Shown here: piece after piece, positions 1 to 4,806 of the stretch
Layout: each line of letters opens with the position of its first letter
Numbering within the stretch: the first letter of the stretch is position 1
Assembly: GCA_002479645.1 (NCBI GenBank)
Contig: DLOO01000086.1
Coordinates: 36,303 to 44,213, forward strand
Reading direction: 5' to 3'
DNA: 7,911 nt
Origin: Lachnoclostridium sp. UBA7482
Lineage (GTDB): Bacteria > Bacillota > Clostridia > Lachnospirales > Lachnospiraceae
The notes under the pieces: generated by a model
What the model saw: only the letters and a program-made list of their open reading frames with translations
What the model was told of the DNA's origin: nothing
The model's database searches: none
Program-made: the position numbers and the translations under genes

Positions 1-8
1 TTGTTCCG

Positions 9-32
9 TAGGAAATTCAAAAGAATTTCCTA
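9..32. repeat. Perfect inverted repeat beyond the terminator
   Basis: TAGGAAATTC and GAATTTCCTA form a perfect 10-bp inverted repeat around an AAAA loop. It lies 6 bp beyond the T-run of the terminator of the ribbon-helix-helix gene. No T-run follows it on the plus strand, so it is not a clear terminator there. It could be an operator of whatever gene lies left of the window, or a second weak terminator hairpin. Its role is not known. Confidence 0.6.
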
Positions 33-38
33 TGGCAC

Positions 39-67
39 AAAAAACAGAGACTCCGAAAAGTCTCTGT
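39..67 (-). terminator. Rho-independent terminator of the ribbon-helix-helix gene
   Basis: Read on the minus strand, ACAGAGACT pairs perfectly with AGTCTCTGT across a 6-nt loop, and six T residues follow at once. It starts 35 bp after the stop codon at 102, so it should end the transcript of the 133-aa gene. Confidence 0.88.
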
Positions 68-101
68 CATCCTGCTGTCTCAAATCGGACCCGAACCACT
101 C

Positions 102-503
102 TCAATTATCTTCCCCTGCCTGCCACCGAGCTGCCTCTTTCAAATCCAAGACACCGTTCATCGTCTTTATTTCGTCCAGGCAATGCTTCCGTATCTTGTC
201 CACCTCCTTGGATGATAATCCAAGAGCTGCGGCAAACAGATGTTTCATTTCGGCGTCCCCAACCGCGATTTTGAAAAGGATTCTTGCAAGCCGGTCCTCG
301 GAACTCTTAACAATACTCCGAAGCGACTGCATCAGCCCTTCCGCAAGGTAGTTTTCGATTTCCCCGGATGTGCGGTACCCGAGGTAAAAATCCAGAGCTG
401 TGTTTGTTAATTCGCTGACAGATTTGAAATTGTACTCCTTATATTTGATCTGTGCTTTTTCCAAAGTATCTTCCGACACCCATATTGTACATTTTTTCTT
501 CAT
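102..503 (-). CDS. Ribbon-helix-helix DNA-binding protein, possible partition or copy-control regulator
   Basis: The 133-aa product begins with a short beta strand (KCTIWVSEDT) followed by two helices with the spacing of CopG/Arc/MetJ-type ribbon-helix-helix domains (about residues 3-42). The rest is predicted helical, with no motif I recognise. Such proteins bind DNA as dimers, usually at short tandem repeats, and often repress their own gene or act as plasmid partition proteins. The start at 503 is supported by an AAAGGTG ribosome site 7 nt upstream. A cluster of GCCGTCGGTTAC-like repeats lies directly upstream (563-697), and another GCCGTC lies in the ribosome-site region, so autoregulation or centromere binding is plausible. 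It is followed by a strong terminator. The DNA-binding class is fairly secure; the biological role is inferred. A mobilisation accessory protein is an alternative. Confidence 0.72.
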   Translation of the reverse strand: MKKKCTIWVSEDTLEKAQIKYKEYNFKSVSELTNTALDFYLGYRTSGEIENYLAEGLMQSLRSIVKSSEDRLARILFKIAVGDAEMKHLFAAALGLSSKEVDKIRKHCLDEIKTMNGVLDLKEAARWQAGEDN

Positions 504-579
504 ACGCCGTCACCTTTCCGTCCTTATTTTTCAGGCATTACATGCTGCTTTTTTACTGTTGTGCCGTCGGTTATTTGCC

Positions 580-608
580 GTTATATGTCTTTGCGCCGTC
601 GGTTACAC
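580..608 (-). promoter_or_regulatory. Candidate promoter of the ribbon-helix-helix gene inside the repeats
   Basis: On the minus strand, TATAAC (585-580) is one base from the -10 consensus, and GTGTAA (608-603) lies 17 bp upstream as a weak -35. Repeat copies overlap both hexamers, so a repeat-binding protein would be expected to block this promoter. The -35 matches only half of the consensus, so the call is tentative. Confidence 0.35.
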
Positions 609-638
609 CATCGGTTAAAATTGGTTACAAACCCTTAT

Positions 639-659
639 TCCATCGGCTCTGCCGATGGA
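639..659. repeat. Inverted repeat within the iteron-like array
   Basis: TCCATCGGC and GCCGATGGA form a perfect 9-bp inverted repeat with a 3-nt centre. The arms contain the CATCGG core of the neighbouring repeats, so this could be a paired, opposite-orientation binding site for the same protein. Confidence 0.6.
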
Positions 660-668
660 TGTGAACCC

Positions 669-696
669 GGACTGACGGCGGTTACGCCGTCGGTCC
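669..696. repeat. Large inverted repeat within the iteron-like array
   Basis: GGACTGACGGCG and CGCCGTCGGTCC pair over 12 bp, with one G-T pair, around a GTTA centre. The arms contain the GCCGTCGG core of the array. There is no good T-run on either side, so a binding site or origin hairpin fits better than a terminator. Confidence 0.6.
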
Positions 697-773
697 TTTA
701 TCCTGCACTGTCCAAAACAGAGAATACCTATAGCCCTTACAGGCACCCTCAAAGGCAGCATTTTACTCCGATT

Positions 774-1757
774 TCATGAATCATTCGATACTAGATTTAA
801 CAAAGACTCAGTAACTACATTTAACTTGTTGGTATTATAATAATATTTCTTTAGTGTCTGATTTTCAGACATTGCATCTCCGGCGTATATTTTTAGAGGT
901 GTCTCAAATTGAGACAGTTCCCGCTTCGGACGATCCTTAAACAGCATCCATTGCTCGATCTGCCGCCACTCCTCCTGCGAGTAGTTTCTCTGATCAAAAT
1001 CGTTAAACCGGTTTTTCTTTTTTCGGAGCCTACGGCCAAGATTCCAGAGACTTCGCAGATGGTACTGCAGCGACTTCGGCTGATAGACAGTCGCTCTGCA
1101 TAGGTATCCCTGCAGCTCCTCTTCCGAAACCTCCTGTAATACTTCCGCCACCTCTCGCGCAGGCACAAGCTCCGGGCATGACATATTTCCGACGTTAACC
1201 AGGTCGTCCCCCGGTATGCCCTCCGGCCGCGAAATTCCCTTCAAACGACCGGAAACCAACTGCCAGATTTGCTTCTGTGCCCGTCGGCTTGCGCCTCTTT
1301 CCTTCACGTTTTTTACCTCCGGAGTTGCCTGCGGCTCTGTCTTCTCCCGCGCTTCCGACGCTTTCCCTTCCATATTGGTACCGGTTGCTGCCGCCGGATG
1401 AGACGGCTCTATACTGCCCGCTGTAGCTGTAATTTTCGGTGACGCCATCTCTTCTGTACCCATCACCGGTTCCGCATCCATGCTGACCGCCTTTGGCAAC
1501 ATCTCATTTACGGGCGCCGGTTTTTCTGTCACTTCCTTTCCAACCGTATATCTGTAGCACCGCATCCGACCACGCCAGATACGGCAGATAAAGCCCAGTT
1601 CTTCCAACGTACGCAGGGCGCGTGATACGGTATCACGTGCCAGACCACACTCCTCCGCCATCTGCTGTTGCGTCCGAAGCTGTCCCGAACTGTCCTTTAT
1701 GTACAAATAAATCAATTTTGCAGATGCGGGTAAAGCCGCACAAGTGAATATATTCAT
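774..1757 (-). CDS. Winged-helix replication initiator-like protein
   Basis: The 327-aa product has an N-terminal winged helix-turn-helix (about residues 8-70) with the pattern LPASAKLIYLYI, a recognition-helix region GLARDTVSRALRTLEELGFI, and a basic wing. A low-complexity linker rich in Ala, Pro, Glu and Thr follows (about 75-155), then a helical C-terminal domain. Near its end is KKKNRFNDFDQRNYSQEE (247-264), which resembles the FxNFxQRxY segment common near the end of DnaD-like and plasmid/phage replication proteins. The start at 1757 has a TAGGAGG ribosome site 8 nt away. Upstream lies a long leader crossed by an apparent antisense RNA; downstream lies an iteron-like array. Both fit a plasmid replication initiator. 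A transcription regulator with the same DNA-binding fold is the main alternative. The fold is secure and the Rep role inferred. Confidence 0.68.
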   Translation of the reverse strand: MNIFTCAALPASAKLIYLYIKDSSGQLRTQQQMAEECGLARDTVSRALRTLEELGFICRIWRGRMRCYRYTVGKEVTEKPAPVNEMLPKAVSMDAEPVMGTEEMASPKITATAGSIEPSHPAAATGTNMEGKASEAREKTEPQATPEVKNVKERGASRRAQKQIWQLVSGRLKGISRPEGIPGDDLVNVGNMSCPELVPAREVAEVLQEVSEEELQGYLCRATVYQPKSLQYHLRSLWNLGRRLRKKKNRFNDFDQRNYSQEEWRQIEQWMLFKDRPKRELSQFETPLKIYAGDAMSENQTLKKYYYNTNKLNVVTESLLNLVSNDS

Positions 1758-1806
1758 TAGTTATGCCTCCTAAAATTTAGTCTTTTTTAGTTTTTTTGAA
1801 ATCCTC

Positions 1807-1835
1807 TTGACAAAGATGTAAAGCTGGCATATCAT
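1807..1835 (+). promoter_or_regulatory. Strong plus-strand promoter antisense to the rep leader
   Basis: TTGACA (1807-1812), a perfect -35, is followed after exactly 17 bp by TATCAT (1830-1835), one base from the -10 consensus. Transcription would start near 1842 and run away from the rep gene, opposite to the rep mRNA. The -10 lies within the left arm of a long palindrome, so a protein binding there could repress it. Confidence 0.75.
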
Positions 1836-1871
1836 GAATAATGTATTTTACATATTATTCTTTGATATGCC
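1826..1871. repeat. 46-bp near-perfect AT-rich palindrome in the rep leader
   Basis: The outer arms GGCATATCA (1826-1834) and TGATATGCC (1863-1871) are perfect. The inner parts (GAATAATGTA and TACATATTATTC) continue the pairing with a small bulge, leaving only a few T residues at the centre. On the rep mRNA this would form a stem of about 20 bp; on DNA it could be an operator. It overlaps the -10 of the plus-strand promoter. Confidence 0.75.
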
Positions 1872-1903
1872 CCGAAGGGAGAGGTTGCCGCCTCTCTCTT
1901 TTT
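1842..1903 (+). ncRNA. Candidate ~62-nt countertranscribed (antisense) RNA controlling rep
   Basis: A near-consensus promoter begins here and a Rho-independent terminator ends at about 1903, giving a short RNA with no useful reading frame. It is fully complementary to the untranslated leader of the rep mRNA, whose start codon is at 1757. In plasmids such as pIP501, a short countertranscribed RNA binds the rep leader and limits Rep synthesis and copy number. The layout matches that scheme. The transcript ends are inferred from promoter spacing and hairpin position. Confidence 0.55.
1876..1903 (+). terminator. Plus-strand Rho-independent terminator of the antisense RNA
   Basis: AGGGAGAGG pairs with CCTCTCTCT over 9 bp (one G-U pair) around a TTGCCG loop, and further T residues follow to 1903. 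The T-run is on the plus strand only, so it serves the antisense transcript rather than the rep mRNA. Confidence 0.78.
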
Positions 1904-2036
1904 CTGTCCTCCGAGCAGCTGCCCGGAAAAATAAAATGCTGTTCCGTCCACGGTAATCTCTTGTGCTCCGCACAAAGTGAAATCCGGATTCGAGCAGAAC
2001 TCTTTCCGGAAAGCGGAATGAGACAGCAAAAAAGAT

Positions 2037-2066
2037 ATTATAAATTTTTGTTTGCAAAATCTTGAA
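2037..2066 (-). promoter_or_regulatory. Candidate rep promoter
   Basis: On the minus strand a perfect TATAAT (2042-2037) lies 18 bp after TTCAAG (2066-2061), which matches only three of six -35 bases. Transcription from near 2030 would give a leader of about 270 nt before the rep start at 1757, spanning the antisense RNA and the palindrome. Read-through from the upstream HAD gene is also possible, as no clear terminator follows that gene. Confidence 0.4.
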
Positions 2067-2081
2067 AAAACAATCTTGAAA
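2058..2081. repeat. Short direct repeat AATCTTGAAA
   Basis: AATCTTGAAA occurs at 2058-2067 and again at 2072-2081, a 14-bp period, at and just upstream of the candidate rep -35. It could be a pair of activator or repressor sites, or chance in AT-rich DNA. Confidence 0.4.
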
Positions 2082-2099
2082 TAAAGCTCTGACTGCATT

Positions 2100-3023
2100 C
2101 TAATATCGCAATAGCAGCTCCTCGGAAATCTCTTCCTGAATCATCTGTACTCCCGGGGTGAAGCCTCTCGGTGCTGCAGGGTACTGTGTCTTCCAGTAAT
2201 ACTGCAGCAAACGTTCCTCATTCCTTGTCGGTCGTAACGGATGCATACCCTCCGGTAGCTTGCCAAGTTCCAGCAAGGGGATGGTCGCGAGTGAAAAACC
2301 AATCATCCCCAACACCCGCAGCACATCCTTTCTGTCCCAGATAACCAGCAGATGCGCCTCGCTAAGCAGGGAACGAAGATAACTATCCATGCTGCGGATT
2401 TCCTTTTCTTCCTCCGAGAAGAACAGCTCCTCCCCACAGGCATTGATAACGCGGCAGCCAGTACCACCGGTTCCCAGAATGAGGATATTTCTCAAATTGG
2501 CCGGACGCGGTACCGGATGTCGTATCAGTGCACCATCCATAATATCTATCACGTCATGCGCAAGCTCATGTGCCGGAACATATCCGGATACTCTGGAGCC
2601 TGTCCATGTACTATGCGTATGATTGAGACCGTTCAGAAGCTTAATGCCGACGCCCGACCACTCATTCAGATTTTTCGTGTAATCATCTAAAAGATAATCC
2701 TGTCCGCTTCTTATACCTCCGGAAACGTACTCTTCCTTCCTAGTGCCGCATGGCGGAAACAGGCAGCGCTCCTCGGGAATCTCCGGAAGCCACCGGGCAA
2801 TCCATTGGCGTTTTTCAGCGACAGCATATTTGCTGTCAGCTAAAACACCTGACAAAACATATACTTCGTATCCGGCATCTATGATTTGCCGGATAGCCTC
2901 CACTACATTCCCGCAGGGATGTAAATTCGCGAAGTAGCCTCTTTCATAAAGCGCTTCGATGTTCACGGCACGTCGCCACTCTGCTAATGTTCCATCCATA
3001 TCGACGAATAATCTCATACTCAT
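2100..3023 (-). CDS. HAD-family 5'-nucleotidase-like protein with a C-terminal extension
   Basis: The 307-aa product starts with HAD motif I, FVDMDGTLAEW, where D8 would be the nucleophile and D10 the acid/base. The motif II serine is in VLSGV (S58), K96 could serve as motif III, and the metal-binding motif IV is LLDDYTKNLNEW (D113, D114). The pattern through GIKLLNGLNHTHSTWTG is that of small 5'(3')-deoxyribonucleotidase-like HAD proteins often carried by Clostridia mobile elements. These would dephosphorylate nucleoside monophosphates in the cytoplasm. Those proteins are usually about 160-200 aa. Here a further ~130 residues follow, including a glycine-rich NILILGTGGTG (179-189) like a Rossmann nucleotide-binding loop, then a part I do not recognise. 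The start at 3023 has AGGAG 9 nt upstream; ATG at 3017 is an alternative. It lies 55 bp after the NlpC/P60-like gene, probably in the same operon. Activity is inferred. Confidence 0.75.
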   Translation of the reverse strand: MSMRLFVDMDGTLAEWRRAVNIEALYERGYFANLHPCGNVVEAIRQIIDAGYEVYVLSGVLADSKYAVAEKRQWIARWLPEIPEERCLFPPCGTRKEEYVSGGIRSGQDYLLDDYTKNLNEWSGVGIKLLNGLNHTHSTWTGSRVSGYVPAHELAHDVIDIMDGALIRHPVPRPANLRNILILGTGGTGCRVINACGEELFFSEEEKEIRSMDSYLRSLLSEAHLLVIWDRKDVLRVLGMIGFSLATIPLLELGKLPEGMHPLRPTRNEERLLQYYWKTQYPAAPRGFTPGVQMIQEEISEELLLRY

Positions 3024-3078
3024 AATACATATCTCCTGTCTTTTTGCTTACAGACCCGGCCAGTCCGCCGGTTCCGAT

Positions 3079-4362
3079 TCACGGCATATCTACTAAGTAT
3101 TCAAATTCAAGATAATCACCGCCCTTAACTTCAAAATCCTGATAATCTCCATAGTCAGCCCATGGTATATCCACGCTAACATCGGTAATGGAGGTTATCA
3201 GAGCATGATAACTTCCGGCTTCCACCATCAGCTCAACAGACGCCTTTCCCTCAACAAAATATAGCGGAATCCGGTAAGGAGTCGGCCCCCAAAGGACAAG
3301 ATTTGCCTGCGTCAGATAATCTGAATGAATCGTTATGTAGATCTCGCCCTCGCCCATATCGATAAACTCATATTCGATACCGGCAATGCAGAAACAATCC
3401 GTCCATGCATGATTTGTAACCGCTTCCTTGCAAATCTTCTGCCTGACGGCGGAGGCATACACAGCCTCGCCTTCCCCGATATATATCCCGAATTCTTTCG
3501 TTTTGCTGTCATAAAGTCCCATTCCCGGTTCGCCCACAACAGCGATCTCGTCCATGCCGAAACGTTCCGTAGCGCGCTCGAACACGTGAGATACCTCCTC
3601 ATAATTGGTTACAATCGGGTTCGTATCGGACGGCTCGATGGCTCCGGTGTCTTTGTCAAGCCAGGCGTATGCCCGCAGCAAGCCCAGGTTGTCGACGGTG
3701 CGAAAGCCAAGCAGTTGCCAAACCGCCGGATTGCTGTAATCGGCAGCATACGGCTTATCAAGCGACATTACCTGTCCGTAGCTCCCCGGCCAGTATTGCC
3801 AGCTGTCAGCCGCTTTCTTCGCTAACTGTGCAAGATCAGCCCCATTCTTGTAAGGCCGGTACCCCTGCGTATCGAAATGGTTGTCCCGCGCATATGCCAC
3901 GATTACATCCATTTTTTCATCGTCAAGCTCCACCTGGAACCGCTCCCTGACTCGCTCGATTGTGCGAATCCGGACGCCGTCGCGAAAACAGTATAGCAGC
4001 GACGGCAGGTAATCATCTTTGGCGACAACCTGTTCGCGGAATAGGATATAAAAGCTCTGAGCCAAACACGCTTGTTCCGGTGCATTATTATCCCGGAAAT
4101 ACGTACCTATTTTCTCGTAGGCCGTAGCCTCCTGCACAAACATATCTTTGATTCTTTTCTCGTCTTCGTCCGATATCTCAATCCCCAGAATCTCCGACAG
4201 CACGACATCCGTGCCGCAGCTCATGAGAGACGTCATGACCCACATGAGTATCAAAATTAAAAGGGCAAACAAAACAAACGGCAGCCCGAAGATGCTCACC
4301 AGGCATCCGCAGCCCTTGACGGCTGCCTTTCCTCCTGTGTTTCCGCCTCCGTCATTCTTCAT
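3079..4362 (-). CDS. Membrane-anchored NlpC/P60-like protein with degenerate active site
   Basis: The 427-aa product has a hydrophobic segment at about 19-44 after a short Gly/Lys-rich N-terminus, followed by LMSC (46-49), which could be a weak lipobox. Residues 50-170 are helical and unrecognised. Residues about 175-331 resemble the NlpC/P60-type amidohydrolases of Clostridia conjugative elements: YGQVMS, then RTVDNLGLLRAYAWL, then GIYIGEGEAVYAS. In that family I expect DC at the catalytic position and GHIG before the glycine strand. Here they read D224-N225 and E290-F291-G292, so Cys and His both look lost. The last ~95 residues appear beta-rich and unrecognised. It occupies the place of the VirB1/TraG-type wall hydrolase in a Gram-positive T4SS, so it may be a structural or peptidoglycan-binding part on the cell surface. 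The start has AAGGAGG 8 nt upstream. Confidence 0.66.
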   Translation of the reverse strand: MKNDGGGNTGGKAAVKGCGCLVSIFGLPFVLFALLILILMWVMTSLMSCGTDVVLSEILGIEISDEDEKRIKDMFVQEATAYEKIGTYFRDNNAPEQACLAQSFYILFREQVVAKDDYLPSLLYCFRDGVRIRTIERVRERFQVELDDEKMDVIVAYARDNHFDTQGYRPYKNGADLAQLAKKAADSWQYWPGSYGQVMSLDKPYAADYSNPAVWQLLGFRTVDNLGLLRAYAWLDKDTGAIEPSDTNPIVTNYEEVSHVFERATERFGMDEIAVVGEPGMGLYDSKTKEFGIYIGEGEAVYASAVRQKICKEAVTNHAWTDCFCIAGIEYEFIDMGEGEIYITIHSDYLTQANLVLWGPTPYRIPLYFVEGKASVELMVEAGSYHALITSITDVSVDIPWADYGDYQDFEVKGGDYLEFEYLVDMP

Positions 4363-4471
4363 CCGGTGTCCCTCCTTCCTTCATAAAGCAGAACCGGTAC
4401 GTCGTATTCTCCCATTTCCTGCAGCGAAACATCTTGCTGCCGCAGCAGACGTCCAAGATTTTCTTTCCCAT
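4352..4471 (-). CDS. 39-aa mini-ORF with methylase-like N-terminus (possible remnant)
   Basis: ATG at 4471 has an excellent AGGAGG ribosome site 6 nt upstream and opens a 39-aa frame beginning MGKKILDVCCGSKMF. The ILDVCCGSKMF part resembles the start of adenine-specific DNA methylase-like proteins common in Clostridia mobile elements, where it forms the SAM-binding region. After F15 the likeness stops, and the frame ends inside the next gene. A second frame on the same strand (4502-4359) reads ENLGRLLRQQDVSLQEMGEY and onward, and ends in a TGA that overlaps the ATG of the NlpC/P60-like gene, but it has no start codon. Either this is a truncated methylase, or a small gene with a frameshift near GGGAAAGAAAA, or a short leader peptide. 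I cannot decide between them. Confidence 0.42.
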   Translation of the reverse strand: MGKKILDVCCGSKMFRCRKWENTTYRFCFMKEGGTPDEE

Positions 4472-4535
4472 TGATTTCCTCCTCTACTGATGAAAAACGA
4501 TTCTATATGTTACGGCGCGCCTCAAAAAAGGCACC

Positions 4536-4563
4536 AAAAAACAGTCAAACGATTGTCTGACTG
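4536..4563 (-). terminator. Rho-independent terminator after the VirB4 operon
   Basis: On the minus strand, CAGTCAGAC pairs with GTTTGACTG (9 bp, one G-U pair) around an AATC loop, and TTTTTT follows. It lies about 245 bp after the VirB4 stop codon and marks the end of the transfer operon. The genes further on therefore need their own promoter or read-through; I see no convincing promoter for them. Confidence 0.8.
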
Positions 4564-4573
4564 CGAAAAACTG

Positions 4574-4602
4574 TTGCATTTTTTATCAGGATGGCTTATA
4601 AT
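4574..4602 (+). promoter_or_regulatory. Plus-strand promoter beside the VirB4 gene end
   Basis: A perfect TATAAT (4597-4602) lies 17 bp after TTGCAT (4574-4579), which matches the first half of the -35 consensus. Transcription would start near 4609 and run towards the VirB4 gene, opposite to the transfer operon. Confidence 0.55.
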
Positions 4603-4608
4603 CAAGTT

Positions 4609-4703
4609 AAAGAAAGCACCCACTCCAAAGTGGATGCCTCCGGTTGGATTAAATGTCCTTACGGACACCGCCTCTCCTGTTGGCCGACAGGAGAGGCATT
4701 TTT
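4609..4703 (+). ncRNA. Candidate ~95-nt structured plus-strand RNA, antisense to the 3' end of the VirB4 transcript
   Basis: It is bounded by a TATAAT promoter and a strong terminator. Within it are three hairpins in a row: CCACT/AGTGG (4620-4633), TGTCC/GGACA (4654-4667) and the terminator stem. The RNA would be complementary to the untranslated tail of the VirB4 operon transcript, between the VirB4 stop at 4807 and the operon terminator at 4563. An antisense regulator or an independent small RNA both fit. The ends are inferred from promoter and terminator positions. The overlapping KTR-like relic is a competing explanation for part of the sequence. Confidence 0.42.
4670..4703 (+). terminator. 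Strong plus-strand Rho-independent terminator
   Basis: GCCTCTCCTGT pairs perfectly with ACAGGAGAGGC over 11 bp around a TGGCCG loop, followed by ATTTTT. The T-run is on the plus strand only. No plus-strand gene is evident upstream except the small RNA candidate. Confidence 0.82.
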
Positions 4704-4806
4704 ATTTCCGCTTATTTCTCTTGTCGAGAAAGGTAAGCAATGCGACAATCAAGCTGCCAAAGGAAACTCAACCATTTTCGCCTTAAGCCAATCCCTTTCA
4801 TTTTTC

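Larger units (their letters stand above)
563..697. repeat. Iteron-like array of GCCGTCGGTTAC repeats
   Basis: Full or near copies of a 12-bp unit lie at 563-574 (GCCGTCGGTTAT), 595-606 (GCCGTCGGTTAC), 607-618 (ACCATCGGTTAA), 617-628 (ends TTGGTTAC), 674-685 (ends GGCGGTTAC) and 686-697 (starts GCCGTCGGT). A shorter GCCGTTAT is at 577-584. The two rightmost copies are contiguous. The array fills most of the 270-bp gap between the replication-type gene and the ribbon-helix-helix gene. Such arrays serve as Rep-binding iterons, partition centromeres or operators; the sequence alone does not decide which. No other gene is seen in this gap. Confidence 0.75.
4591..4768 (+). pseudogene. Possible decayed cysteine-rich KTR-type zinc-ribbon gene
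   Basis: In one plus-strand frame, VDASGWIKCPYGHRL closely resembles the start of small cysteine-rich KTR-type proteins found on Firmicute mobile elements, which normally read WIxCPxC with paired cysteines binding zinc. Here the second cysteine of the pair is missing, as if one codon were lost between CPY and G. The usual second CxxC is not seen in any one frame; another frame, ending at 4786, has a KTR-like tail (SRKVSNATIKLPKETQPF). There is no ribosome site before ATG 4591, and this frame would run into VirB4. I read it as a relic; the likeness is from memory of the family and may be chance. Confidence 0.3.

Noticed and set aside
563..697. CRISPR array
   Set aside because: The repeats are only about 12 bp, unevenly spaced and in both orientations, with no regular spacers.
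1832..2098. Short open frames on both strands in the rep leader
   Set aside because: None has a ribosome site or protein-like composition; the region is better explained by promoter, palindrome and antisense RNA.
2555..2571. HELAH in the HAD protein, matching the zinc protease motif HExxH
   Set aside because: It falls at the helix that ends the HAD domain, with no other metalloprotease feature; a chance match is more likely.
3325..3825. Open 166-codon plus-strand frame inside the NlpC/P60-like gene
   Set aside because: Antisense shadow of a minus-strand gene that has a good start and a clear domain.
4513..4520. GGCGCGCC (AscI) site
   Set aside because: A single rare-cutter site with no vector sequence around it is not evidence of engineering.
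4490..4786. Open 98-codon plus-strand frame
   Set aside because: It has a poor start context and crosses both terminators; only its last part resembles anything, which is covered by the KTR relic entry.
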